Source of the DNA: Prevotellaceae bacterium UBA1720
GTDB taxonomy: Bacteria > Bacteroidota > Bacteroidia > Bacteroidales > Bacteroidaceae
Direction of reading: 5' to 3'
NCBI GenBank assembly: GCA_002317475.1
Contig: DCIS01000141.1
Coordinates: 1-18,055, forward strand
Length of the DNA: 18,055 bases
A program made the translations under genes and the position numbers. The notes beneath the pieces are model-generated. The model was not told the DNA's origin and did not search any database. It was given only the letters and a program-made list of their open reading frames with translations. Within the stretch, counting starts at the first letter, position 1. Each line of letters starts with the position of its first letter. Shown here in pieces: positions 7,820-15,463 of the stretch.

Positions 7820-8275
7820 ATGAACATAATTGACAGAAAATTAACCTGTTTATACGTATTAACAATTCTTTTGGCTTTGCTGGTCAGTTCGTTTTTTGAA
7901 CTGATCAGTCCTGATTCATTTGGTTTTCTCTTTGATGAATCAGACAGAACATGGCGCACTGTTTTTGAGACGGCAAGCATCGTGACAAGTCTTGCTGGTA
8001 TATATGGTGCGTTGAAATTGATGGCTCTGCCTAGTGTTACAAGCAAGATCAAGGAAGAAGCATCCTATATGAGATATGCAGTCATTCGTTGGGCTATGGT
8101 GGCTTTATCATTAATGCTTTCTGAGATAACCTATTATTTCTTCTGTAGTACTAATGTGGTTGCATTTGTCGGAATATGTGCTATTGCCTTGCTTTTTGTG
8201 TGGCCAACAAAGGGACGACGAATGAGGGAAATGGGCATTGAAGAAAACCTGGACAACAAAAACGAATTGGCATGA
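7820..8275 (+). CDS. Small four-helix membrane protein of unknown function
   Basis: A 151-residue protein I cannot assign to a named family. Four hydrophobic stretches look like membrane helices, at about 8-27, 49-69, 86-108 and 111-129. The loop between the first two is acidic (about 38-43), and the C-terminal tail is charged (KGRRMREMGIEENLDNKNE). There is no catalytic motif. The ATG at 7820 is 6 bases after the recR stop; another ATG overlapping the recR stop runs into a stop after six codons. Its own stop overlaps the glycosyltransferase ATG (ATGA), which suggests coupled translation and perhaps a joint role at the membrane, but that is only inference. Confidence 0.82.
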   Translation: MNIIDRKLTCLYVLTILLALLVSSFFELISPDSFGFLFDESDRTWRTVFETASIVTSLAGIYGALKLMALPSVTSKIKEEASYMRYAVIRWAMVALSLMLSEITYYFFCSTNVVAFVGICAIALLFVWPTKGRRMREMGIEENLDNKNELA

Positions 8276-9402
8276 AACTAGATATTATCATTGTCAATTA
8301 TAATGTTAAATACTATCTCGAGCAGTGTTTGTATGCTGTTCGTGAAGCTGTTGTTGGGGTTGATTCACAGACATGGGTTGTAGACAACAACTCAAAGGAT
8401 GGATCCGTAGAATATCTGCAACCCTTATTTCCTGAGGTTAACTTTATACAAAGCAAGGAGAATGGTGGCTTTTCTAAGGCTAATAATTTGGCTATCAGAC
8501 AGTCTCATGGTGAGTATGTGTTGCTTCTAAACCCAGATACCATAGTCTCAAGCAAGACGATAAAGGAATGTATTCATCTTCTGGATGAACATCCCGAAAT
8601 TGGTTGTACAGGTGTATCTATGTATAATGCTGATGGTACGTATGCCCGTGAAAGCAAACGTTCTGTTCCAACTGCCAAGGTCTCGTTCTATAAGATGTGT
8701 GGACTTTCTACTCTCTTCCCTAAACATAGAGAGTTTGCTAAGTATCACATGGGTTTCCTAGACCCCAATGAATCCAATGAGATAGAAATTCTGAGTGGAG
8801 CTTATTGCATGATGCGTAGAAAGGCACTGGACGAGGTGGGATTGCTGGATGAAACCTTCTTTATGTATGGCGAGGATATTGATTTGAGTTATAGATTTAT
8901 CAAGAATGGCTGGAAGAACTGGTATCTACCAACACCAATGATACATTACAAGGGTGAAAGTGCACATCCCAGCACTATCAGGTATGTGAATGTATTCTAT
9001 CAGGCCATGATCATCTTCTATGACAAGCATTTTGGTGGCCGTTTCAGCTTGTCTGCATGGCTGATCAGGTTTGCTGTCTACTTCAAGGCTCTCATCACGC
9101 TATTTGTGCATTTCTTCCGATACTGCAAGTCATTCATCATTCCTTCTCCCAAATATGTTTATGCGTATTTGTTGTGTGACAAGGATTCTACTGCTTTCAT
9201 TACATCGAAATTGAAGGAACATGATATACTGGTCTGTGATGAGAAAGAAAAGGCAGAGGTCATTATATTCCAAAAGAGTGTTTATTCGTATGATGAAATG
9301 ATTTTCAGTCTGATAGGCCAGGAATCCAGGAAACGTCTGTCTTTGGGTGTTTATGAGGACGAGAGGGGCATTATCATTCTTCCAAGAGAGGTTATAGCAT
9401 AA
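8272..9402 (+). CDS. Family 2 glycosyltransferase (WbbL/rhamnosyltransferase-like) with extra C-terminal domain
   Basis: A 376-residue inverting glycosyltransferase of the GT-A fold, probably adding a sugar to a cell-surface glycan on the cytoplasmic face of the inner membrane. The nucleotide-sugar domain starts DIIIVNYN (4-11), followed by VVDNNSKDGS (36-45), NGGFSKANNLAI (64-75) and the metal-binding LLNPDT (85-90). The acceptor-side motif is FMYGEDIDLSYR (197-208). A hydrophobic stretch at about 262-285 may anchor it to the membrane. Residues about 292-376 form an additional alpha/beta segment with AEVIIFQKSVYSYDEMI, resembling a shortened form of the domain found behind GT2 enzymes in many Bacteroidota. 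Donor and acceptor cannot be told from sequence. Translation is coupled to the preceding membrane protein by an ATGA overlap. Confidence 0.88.
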   Translation: MKLDIIIVNYNVKYYLEQCLYAVREAVVGVDSQTWVVDNNSKDGSVEYLQPLFPEVNFIQSKENGGFSKANNLAIRQSHGEYVLLLNPDTIVSSKTIKECIHLLDEHPEIGCTGVSMYNADGTYARESKRSVPTAKVSFYKMCGLSTLFPKHREFAKYHMGFLDPNESNEIEILSGAYCMMRRKALDEVGLLDETFFMYGEDIDLSYRFIKNGWKNWYLPTPMIHYKGESAHPSTIRYVNVFYQAMIIFYDKHFGGRFSLSAWLIRFAVYFKALITLFVHFFRYCKSFIIPSPKYVYAYLLCDKDSTAFITSKLKEHDILVCDEKEKAEVIIFQKSVYSYDEMIFSLIGQESRKRLSLGVYEDERGIIILPREVIA

Positions 9403-9437
9403 CACCACGAAAATGCTTGTTGTAAAATACTTTGTCT

Positions 9438-9941
9438 ATGTTGATTAAACTCAGAGCATTAGAACCTGAAGATCTATCCTTCTTGTATGAGATTGAGAAT
9501 GAAATGGAGGACTGGCAATATGGTACTACCAACACGCCAATCTCTCAATATGCTCTGCGTCAATATATTGCAACATGCAAGAACGATATTTTTGAAGATG
9601 GACAACTTCGTTTGGCTGTTGATGTTGAGGGGGAGATGGTGGGATTAGTGGATTTGACTAATTTCAATCCTATGCATCGTAGAGCTGAAGTGGGCATTGT
9701 TATTCGAAACAACAAGAGGCAGATGGGCTATGGAGCGCGAGCATTGGGTCTCTTGGCTGATTATGCTAAGCGCATTGTGGGGCTGCATCAACTATATGCT
9801 GTAGTTTCATCAGACAACAAGTCTGCACAAAAACTCTTCACTTCGTGTTCGTATAACGAAACACAAATACTGAAAGACTGGCTGTTTTCTGTTTCCGGTG
9901 AAACACACGATGCTTGTCTCTTTCAGCGTTTTCTTGATTAA
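9438..9941 (+). CDS. GNAT-family N-acetyltransferase
   Basis: A 167-residue acetyltransferase of the GNAT fold. The acetyl-CoA pyrophosphate-binding motif is NNKRQMGYGARAL (91-103), the Q/R-x-x-G-x-G/A signature, after the strand RRAEVGIVI (81-89). The C-terminal beta-alpha unit has LYAVVSSDNKSAQKLF (119-134), where N127 and the following helix match the usual CoA contacts. It is nearest to the RimJ/RimL or SpeG type, so the substrate may be a protein N-terminus, a polyamine or another amine; this cannot be decided. I chose the ATG at 9438 over the in-frame TTG two codons upstream. It follows the glycosyltransferase by 35 bases and is probably in the same transcript. The stop lies about 23 bases before the promoter of the next gene. 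Confidence 0.88.
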   Translation: MLIKLRALEPEDLSFLYEIENEMEDWQYGTTNTPISQYALRQYIATCKNDIFEDGQLRLAVDVEGEMVGLVDLTNFNPMHRRAEVGIVIRNNKRQMGYGARALGLLADYAKRIVGLHQLYAVVSSDNKSAQKLFTSCSYNETQILKDWLFSVSGETHDACLFQRFLD

Positions 9942-9964
9942 ATCCGTTATTTTTAAGGTAATAA

Positions 9965-9996
9965 TTTGCTGATTTTGGCAGTTATTCGTATCTTTG
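9965..9996 (+). promoter_or_regulatory. Bacteroidota-type promoter of the aminotransferase / LolE-like operon
   Basis: TTTG at 9965-9968 and TATCTTTG at 9989-9996 are separated by exactly 20 bases, a full match to the -33/-7 consensus TTTG-N19-21-TAnnTTTG. It is followed by CAG. The expected transcript start is some 15-20 bases before the ATG at 10021, giving a very short leader. The -7 box also rules out the in-frame TTG at 9994 as translation start. Confidence 0.82.
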
Positions 9997-10020
9997 CAGA
10001 TAAATCAAAAAAATAGCAAA

Positions 10021-11220
10021 ATGCCAAAGATATCCGTACGAGGTCACGAAATGCCTGAATCACCTATCCGTAAACTTGCTCCTCTTGCTTTTGCAGCAAA
10101 GGAAAGGGGTGTTCATGTATATCATCTGAATATTGGTCAGCCTGACCTTCCCACACCTCAGTCCGCGATTGATGCCATTCGTAATATTGACCGTAAGATT
10201 CTGGAATACAGTCCTTCTCAGGGTTATCTGAGTTACCGCAAGAAACTGGTTGGTTATTACAAGAATTACAATATCAATCTTGATCCAGACGATATCATCA
10301 TTACCAGTGGTGGTAGTGAGGCTGTTTTGTTCAGTTTCCTGGCTTGCTTGAATCCTGGTGACGAAATCATTGTTCCTGAACCTGCCTATGCCAACTACAT
10401 GGCGTTTGCAATCTCTGCTGGTGCTGTAATCCGTACTATTGCAACCACTATTGAGGAAGGTTTCTCACTGCCTAAAGTGGAAAAGTTTGAGGAACTGATC
10501 AATGAGCGTACTCGTGCTATTCTGATTTGCAACCCCAACAATCCTACTGGTTATCTCTATACTCGTAGAGAAATGAACCAGATTCGTGACTTGGTAAAGA
10601 AGTACGATCTTTATCTCTTCTCGGATGAGGTATATCGTGAATTTATCTATACGGGCAGTCCCTATATATCGGCTTGTCATCTTGAAGGTATTGAGAATAA
10701 TGTAGTCTTGATTGACTCTGTATCAAAGCGTTATTCTGAGTGCGGCATACGTATTGGTGCTTTGATTACTAAAAATAAAGAGGTACGTAAGGCTGTCATG
10801 AAGTTCTGTCAGGCACGCTTGTCTCCCCCATTAATTGGCCAGATTGCTGCAGAAGCTTCTTTGGACGAACCTGTTGACTATAGTCGTGAGATTTACGATG
10901 AATATGTTGAACGTCGTAAGTGTCTGATTGACGGACTGAATCGTATTCCAGGTGTTTATAGCCCTATACCAATGGGTGCTTTTTATACTGTTGCCAAATT
11001 GCCCGTTGATGACGCAGAGCGTTTCTGTGCTTGGTGTCTGAGTGATTTTGAATACGAAGGTGAAACGGTGATGATGGCTCCTGCAGCAGGTTTCTATACT
11101 ACTCCTGGTGCTGGACGTGATCAGGTTCGTTTGGCATACGTATTGAAAAAGGAGGATTTGAGTAGAGCATTGTTTGTTCTTCGCAAAGCACTCGAAGCCT
11201 ATCCAGGACACACCCTCTAA
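10021..11220 (+). CDS. Class I/II pyridoxal-phosphate aminotransferase (aspartate aminotransferase-like)
   Basis: A 399-residue fold-type-I PLP aminotransferase. The Schiff-base lysine is K236 in IDSVSKRYSECGIRIG, with phosphate contact R244. The cofactor residues N174 (NPNNPTG, 171-177), D202 and Y205 (FSDEVYREF) are present. R370 in QVRLAY is positioned to bind the substrate carboxylate. The N-terminal LNIGQPDLPTP (36-46) is typical of the aspartate/aromatic aminotransferase I-alpha/gamma groups. The substrate is therefore probably aspartate or a related amino acid with 2-oxoglutarate, but aromatic or branched-chain use cannot be excluded. ATG 10021 is preferred over the upstream TTG at 9994, which lies inside the promoter -7 box. 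It has its own promoter, and its stop is 8 bases before the permease gene. Confidence 0.92.
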   Translation: MPKISVRGHEMPESPIRKLAPLAFAAKERGVHVYHLNIGQPDLPTPQSAIDAIRNIDRKILEYSPSQGYLSYRKKLVGYYKNYNINLDPDDIIITSGGSEAVLFSFLACLNPGDEIIVPEPAYANYMAFAISAGAVIRTIATTIEEGFSLPKVEKFEELINERTRAILICNPNNPTGYLYTRREMNQIRDLVKKYDLYLFSDEVYREFIYTGSPYISACHLEGIENNVVLIDSVSKRYSECGIRIGALITKNKEVRKAVMKFCQARLSPPLIGQIAAEASLDEPVDYSREIYDEYVERRKCLIDGLNRIPGVYSPIPMGAFYTVAKLPVDDAERFCAWCLSDFEYEGETVMMAPAAGFYTTPGAGRDQVRLAYVLKKEDLSRALFVLRKALEAYPGHTL

Positions 11221-11228
11221 TACATTCC

Positions 11229-12473
11229 ATGAACCTGCCTTTTACTCTTGCATGGCGTATCTATATGCATGGCGATGATTCAAAACGAATCTCTCGTCCT
11301 GCCATTCGTATTGCCACGCTTGGAGTAGCTCTTGGCGTTGCTGTCATGCTTATTAGCGTGGCTGTTGTGATAGGTTTCAAGCGTGAGATACAGCAAAAGG
11401 TTGTTGGGATGAATGGTCATATCCAGGTTTTCAACGACCAGATTTCTCAGGAATATGAATCGCTGCCTATCTTGATGAATGATAGTATGATAGCAGAGAT
11501 TATGAAGGTGAAGGGAATCACTCATTGTCAGCGATATTGCAACAAGCCTGGCATGCTCAAGACGGATGATAGTTTTGACGGCATCATCCTCAGAGGATAT
11601 GGTACGGACTTTGACAAACAATTCCTGGAGAAACATCTTGTAGAAGGTCGTTTTGAAGGATTCACTGATTCTACGTCCTCCAATAAAATCTATATCAGTC
11701 AGATTCTTGCTAATCGTCTGAATCTGAAGGTAGGTTCTAAGGTTTATACCTATTTCTTTGATAAAAATGTGCGTACAAGACATCCTGAGGTGGCTGGTAT
11801 TTACAATACGAACATCAAGGAATTTGACGAAGCATCTGTGTTTACTGATATTCACACAGTTCGTAAACTCTGTGGTTTTTCAGAAGATGAGTGCTCAGGC
11901 GTAGAGATACATATTGACGATTTTCAGCAGTTGGATAATATTGATTATCAGGTTTCTAATCTTGCTGCTAAATTCAGAGAGGCTCATCCTTACCCCTATA
12001 ATGCAAAAACCATTCAGCAGATTTTTGCCCCGATGTTTTCCTGGCTATCCTTGCTTGATACCAATATCTGGGTAATCCTGGCATTGATGACTGTCGTTGC
12101 TTCGTTTACGATGATCAGCGGCTTGTTAATTATTATCTTGGAAAAAACTCAGTTTATTGGTACAATGAAGGCTCTTGGTGCCACAAACGGACTGTTACGT
12201 CGTTTGTTTCTTAACCTCTCTATTTTTATTATTGGTAAAGGGGTGATTTTAGGCAATTTGTTTGGAATAGGATTTATATATTTGCAAAAGTATACTGGTT
12301 TTATAAAACTTGATGCTGAGAATTATTATGTTGATAGGGTTCCTGTAGAGGTGAATTGGGCATATTTTGGTGCAATCAATATTTCAACTGTCATTATCTC
12401 CGTTTTTGTTCTGATATTGCCAAGTTATCTGGTTAGTAGAATACACCCTGCAAAGAGTATTCGTTTTGAATAG
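11229..12473 (+). CDS. LolC/LolE-type ABC transporter permease (FtsX family)
   Basis: A 414-residue inner-membrane permease. One N-terminal helix (about 28-50) is followed by a large periplasmic MacB-like domain (about 52-260) and three C-terminal helices (about 280-304, 327-352, 378-402). This is the LolC/LolE topology. The FtsX coupling region has EKTQFIGTMKALGATNGLLRRLF (305-327 as a block), and the protein ends HPAKSIRFE, the usual close of this family. In Proteobacteria LolCDE extracts lipoproteins from the inner membrane. No LolD-like ATPase is next to it, so the partner must be encoded elsewhere, as is common in Bacteroidales. It is co-transcribed with the aminotransferase, 8 bases apart. 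No terminator hairpin is obvious downstream. Confidence 0.87.
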   Translation: MNLPFTLAWRIYMHGDDSKRISRPAIRIATLGVALGVAVMLISVAVVIGFKREIQQKVVGMNGHIQVFNDQISQEYESLPILMNDSMIAEIMKVKGITHCQRYCNKPGMLKTDDSFDGIILRGYGTDFDKQFLEKHLVEGRFEGFTDSTSSNKIYISQILANRLNLKVGSKVYTYFFDKNVRTRHPEVAGIYNTNIKEFDEASVFTDIHTVRKLCGFSEDECSGVEIHIDDFQQLDNIDYQVSNLAAKFREAHPYPYNAKTIQQIFAPMFSWLSLLDTNIWVILALMTVVASFTMISGLLIIILEKTQFIGTMKALGATNGLLRRLFLNLSIFIIGKGVILGNLFGIGFIYLQKYTGFIKLDAENYYVDRVPVEVNWAYFGAINISTVIISVFVLILPSYLVSRIHPAKSIRFE

Positions 12474-12504
12474 GTTTATTTACGTTTGACTACATACTAC
12501 TTAC

Positions 12505-12588
12505 TACGTACAAACACCGTACAAACACCGTACAAACACCGTACATCTACGTAGGCTATACGTAGGCTGTACGTAGGATGTGCGTATA
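12505..12588. repeat. Array of CGTA motifs at 10-11-base spacing
   Basis: CGTA occurs at 12507, 12518, 12529, 12540, 12550, 12561, 12572 and 12583, with intervals of 11, 11, 11, 10, 11, 11 and 11. The left half is three exact copies of CGTACAAACAC plus a degenerate fourth. The right half is TACGTAGGCTA, TACGTAGGCTG and TACGTAGGATG plus a degenerate end. The palindrome TACGTA occurs four times (12505, 12548, 12559, 12570). Function unknown; spacing near one helical turn would place every motif on the same DNA face. Confidence 0.9.
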
Positions 12589-12735
12589 AAATGCATTGCT
12601 ATGCTATTGAAAACTGCATTACTTTGTATTACCTCTCTTTTCTCAGTTGTGTTAGAATAACTTCATTCATTTGTTCTGACTTTAGGGCTTGATGCTTCTA
12701 TTTTTAGTTATTACTTTAACTTTTCTTGTGTTAAA

Positions 12736-12767
12736 TTTAGATAATCATCATTTTTTTATTATCTTTG
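12736..12767 (+). promoter_or_regulatory. Promoter of the Na+/phosphate cotransporter gene
   Basis: TATCTTTG at 12760-12767 is a full -7 match, followed by CGC. TTTA at 12736-12739, 20 bases upstream, is a one-mismatch -33 element. The leader to the ATG at 12811 would be about 35-40 bases. Confidence 0.65.
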
Positions 12768-12810
12768 CGCATATAATAGATGATTCCTGTTTATTAATAA
12801 ACACTGATAT

Positions 12811-14514
12811 ATGGATTTGTTACACATCATGACCCTTATTGGGTCTGTTGCCATGCTGATGTATGGTATGAAAGTCATGAGTGAAGGCGTGCAAAAGATG
12901 GCTGGTGCCAGTCTTCGTAACGTATTAGGAACTATGACCACTAATCGTTTCACCGGACTTCTTACTGGCTCATTTATCACGGCTGCTATTCAGTCTTCCA
13001 CAGCAACTACGGTCATGACTGTAAGTTTTGTTAGCGCTGGATTACTTTCATTGGCACAGGCTATCAGCGTCATTATGGGTGCTAATATCGGTACCACTTT
13101 TACGGCTTGGATTATGGTTCTTAGTGGCGGATTTGACATGCGTATTGTCGTCTATGCCGCTATTTTTATTGCCATTGTTCTGATATACAGCAAGAAAAAT
13201 ATCAATATGGGTGAGTTCATCATGGGTCTTGCTTTGATGTTACTTGGTTTGACCACCCTGAAGTTGAATGCTGCTGAAATGGAACTGGACAAGAACCTTA
13301 CCATTATGGACTTCTTCAATGGCACTAGTGGATGGGGATATGGTTCCTACTTGCTTTATTTGCTTGTGGGTGGTCTGCTCACTTGTTGTGTTCAGTCCTC
13401 TGCAGCCATTATGGCTATCACCATGACACTCTGCTCTACAGGTGTCCTGAAGATAGACATGGGTATTGCACTGGTTATGGGTGAGAATATAGGTACTACT
13501 ATTACTTCCAATGTAGTGGCGCTATCTGCAACCACACAGGCTCGTCGTGCTGCTATGGCTCACTTGATATTCAACTTGTTTGGTGTTTGCTGGATTCTCT
13601 GCATCTTCCCTTATTTCGTTGATTTCATCTGCAGTATGGTGGGTGTTGACCCTGAAAGTCCTACACTCGACAAACAGCGACTCAGTACCGTTCTTGCTGC
13701 GTTCCATACAACATTCAACGTGGCAAACGTGCTTATCCTGATTTGGTTCATCAAACCAATGGAGAAAGTCGTTTGTATGATTATTCCTAACAGTGGAGCC
13801 AAGGGTGAAGAGGAAGAGAGTCGTTTGCGCTATATCTCTGGTGGTCTGCTGAGTACTTCTGAGCTGAGTATCCTTGAGGCACAGAAGGAAATTGGACTTT
13901 TCAGCGCTCGTTGCTTGAAGATGTTTGGTTTCTGCCGTGAACTTCTTCATACAGAGAAGGATGATGAGTTTAACAAGTTGTTCAGCCGTATTGAGAAATA
14001 TGAGAGCATTACGGACAATATGGAGATTGAGATTGCTAACTATCTGAACAAGGTTAGCGAAGGTAGGTTGTCTGCAGAATCTAAAGGTCATATCCAGCGT
14101 ATGTTGCGTGAAGTCAGTGAGTTGGAAAGCATTGGTGACAGTTGCTTCAATCTGGCTCGTACGATGAATCGTCGTCGCTCTTATGCCCAGGAGGACTTTA
14201 CCGAGTCACAGTATGCACACATCCATAACATGCTCAACCTCACCGAGAATGCACTGGATCAGATGCATAAGGTTGTGTCTAAGTCTGGTCAGCATGTGGA
14301 TTACAACATCTCATATAATATAGAGCATGAGATTAACAACTATCGTACACAGTTGAAGAATCAGAATCTTATTGATATTAATAATAAGGTATATGATTAT
14401 CAGATTGGCGTCTTCTATATTGACCTTATTTCCGAATGTGAGAAACTCGGTGATTATGTGGTAAATGTAGTTCAGGCCACTAAGGAACGAAGAGAGATTT
14501 CGAATGATAATTAA
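12811..14514 (+). CDS. Na+/phosphate cotransporter family protein with C-terminal PhoU-like domain
   Basis: A 567-residue NptA/YjbB-type membrane protein (PF02690 family), expected to move phosphate with sodium. It shows the two inverted family repeats: AAIQSSTATTVMT (58-70) with GANIGTTFTAW (90-100), and CVQSSAAIMAIT (193-204) with GENIGTTITSN (224-234). These QSS and GTT motifs form the substrate and sodium site in this family. About nine hydrophobic helices occupy residues 1-325. The soluble part (about 350-557) is helical with repeated EL/IGD segments (LESIGDSCFNLAR, 438-450; CEKLGDYVVNV, 543-553), a PhoU-like metal-binding bundle probably regulating the channel part. The ATG at 12811 directly precedes the first helix. 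It has its own promoter and ends at a hairpin terminator, so it is probably monocistronic. Confidence 0.92.
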   Translation: MDLLHIMTLIGSVAMLMYGMKVMSEGVQKMAGASLRNVLGTMTTNRFTGLLTGSFITAAIQSSTATTVMTVSFVSAGLLSLAQAISVIMGANIGTTFTAWIMVLSGGFDMRIVVYAAIFIAIVLIYSKKNINMGEFIMGLALMLLGLTTLKLNAAEMELDKNLTIMDFFNGTSGWGYGSYLLYLLVGGLLTCCVQSSAAIMAITMTLCSTGVLKIDMGIALVMGENIGTTITSNVVALSATTQARRAAMAHLIFNLFGVCWILCIFPYFVDFICSMVGVDPESPTLDKQRLSTVLAAFHTTFNVANVLILIWFIKPMEKVVCMIIPNSGAKGEEEESRLRYISGGLLSTSELSILEAQKEIGLFSARCLKMFGFCRELLHTEKDDEFNKLFSRIEKYESITDNMEIEIANYLNKVSEGRLSAESKGHIQRMLREVSELESIGDSCFNLARTMNRRRSYAQEDFTESQYAHIHNMLNLTENALDQMHKVVSKSGQHVDYNISYNIEHEINNYRTQLKNQNLIDINNKVYDYQIGVFYIDLISECEKLGDYVVNVVQATKERREISNDN

Positions 14515-14535
14515 TTTGGTAAGGAAAAATGAAGT

Positions 14536-14560
14536 GGGAGGCTTTTAAGTCTCCCCTTTT
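14536..14560 (+). terminator. Hairpin terminator after the phosphate transporter gene
   Basis: GGGAG at 14536-14540 pairs with CTCCC at 14551-14555. The inner bases GCTT and AAGT extend the stem through one G-T pair, leaving a short loop. C and TTTT follow. It lies 21 bases after the stop codon and only 18 bases before the map ATG, so it may be partial. Confidence 0.72.
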
Positions 14561-14578
14561 GACGAAATATAATTTTCA

Positions 14579-15448
14579 ATGAGCAAGAAGAATAAAGCAA
14601 GATGGAGCTTGCTTCCAGGTATAGAGCCTACACCTATGGATCTTAAGATCATGGAGGCTCAAGAGCATGGAAAGTTGGTTCCTACACGTGACTTAATAAA
14701 AACTCCCAAGCAGATTGAAGGTATCCGAAAGGCTGGCCTGTTGAATACTGCTGTACTTGATCATGTTGCCGAACATATCAAAGAAGGCATGTCCACTCTT
14801 GAGATTGACAAGCTTGTCTATGATTTTACAACGAAGCATGGAGGTATTCCTGCACCCTTGAATTATTGTGGTTTTCCCAACAGTTGTTGCACAAGTATCA
14901 ATGATGTGGTATGTCATGGTATCCCCTGTGACTGGGAAGTCCTTGAGGAAGGTGACATAATCAATGTGGATTGTACTACCATTGTTGACGGATATTATGC
15001 TGATGCCAGCAGAATGTTTATCATTGGCAATGCTGATGCCGAGGCTAAGAAGGTGGTGCAGGTGGCTTGGGATTGTCTGAAGATAGGAGAAAAGGTATGT
15101 GAGCAACCTTACGTGTATGTTGGTGATACAGCAAAGGAAATCACACGTTTGGCCCATGAGAATGGTTGCACTGTCGTACGTGACTATTGTGGACATGGCG
15201 TAGGTGTGGAGTTTCACGAAGACCCCGAGATGGAACATTATGGCAAGAAGTCAAGGACAGGTATGTTGTTGGTTCCTGGTATGACATTTACCATAGAACC
15301 TATGATTAATCTTGGAGACTACGAATGCTGTAATGATGAGGAGGATGAGACAGGATGGATTGTCCTTACTGAAGATGGTTCGTTGAGTGCTCAGTGGGAA
15401 CATACCTATCTTATGACAGAAAACGGAGTAGAGATTTTGAGTCATTAA
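14579..15448 (+). CDS. map: Type I methionine aminopeptidase with N-terminal extension
   Basis: A 289-residue methionine aminopeptidase that removes the initiator methionine from new proteins at the ribosome. The dinuclear metal ligands are D131 (INVDCTT), D142 (YYADASR), H206 (CGHGVG), E240 (FTIEPM) and E274 (AQWEHT). The catalytic H113 lies in VCHGIP. H113 to D131 (18) and D131 to D142 (11) match E. coli H79/D97/D108 exactly. The first 38 residues are an extension before the usual start of the fold (IKTPKQIEGIRKAG). It is basic at first (MSKKNKARW), has no cysteine zinc motif and could aid ribosome binding (inference). An insertion CCNDEEDETGWIV (250-262) precedes the last ligand. tsaD follows after 15 bases and is probably co-transcribed. 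Confidence 0.95.
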   Translation: MSKKNKARWSLLPGIEPTPMDLKIMEAQEHGKLVPTRDLIKTPKQIEGIRKAGLLNTAVLDHVAEHIKEGMSTLEIDKLVYDFTTKHGGIPAPLNYCGFPNSCCTSINDVVCHGIPCDWEVLEEGDIINVDCTTIVDGYYADASRMFIIGNADAEAKKVVQVAWDCLKIGEKVCEQPYVYVGDTAKEITRLAHENGCTVVRDYCGHGVGVEFHEDPEMEHYGKKSRTGMLLVPGMTFTIEPMINLGDYECCNDEEDETGWIVLTEDGSLSAQWEHTYLMTENGVEILSH

Positions 15449-15463
15449 GAAATTGCATTTTTG

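Larger units (their letters stand above)
12474..12810. other. Long intergenic region with no gene
   Basis: This is the only gap over 300 bases. It contains a phased CGTA repeat array (12505-12588), an AT-rich stretch and the promoter of the phosphate transporter gene near its end. Two short frames exist (19 and 34 codons, from 12601 and 12591). They have no visible start signal or recognisable protein features, so I treat them as non-coding. No tRNA or RNA gene is recognisable. Confidence 0.8.

Noticed and set aside
9427..9434. ATACTTTG before the GNAT gene, similar to a -7 box.
   Set aside because: It does not fit TAnnTTTG (one base short between TA and TTTG), and it ends three bases before the ATG, leaving no leader.
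9994..10020. Upstream TTG start for the aminotransferase that would add nine residues.
   Set aside because: It lies inside the -7 promoter box, so it would not be in the transcript; ATG 10021 fits the family.
11280..11855. Minus-strand frame of 191 codons inside the LolC/E-type gene.
   Set aside because: It lies wholly opposite a well-supported permease gene, has no recognisable motif and no promoter.
12507..12588. Short direct repeats that might be a CRISPR array.
   Set aside because: The units are 11 bases and contiguous. There are no 25-40-base repeats with unique spacers, and no cas genes are present.
12591..12695. Two short plus-strand frames (34 codons from 12591, 19 codons from 12601) in the intergenic region.
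   Set aside because: There is no upstream promoter at a sensible distance, no recognisable protein features, and the two frames overlap each other.
13522..14091. Minus-strand frame of 189 codons inside the Na+/phosphate cotransporter gene.
   Set aside because: It is opposite the transporter's coding sequence. No motif is recognisable, and the plus-strand frame has clear family signatures.
14559..14573. TTGACG and TATAAT before map, resembling a sigma-70 promoter.
   Set aside because: The two hexamers are only three bases apart instead of about 17, and the organism appears to use the Bacteroidota promoter form.
14693..15238. Minus-strand frame of 181 codons inside map.
   Set aside because: It is opposite a gene with all five metal ligands in place; the minus translation shows no family features.
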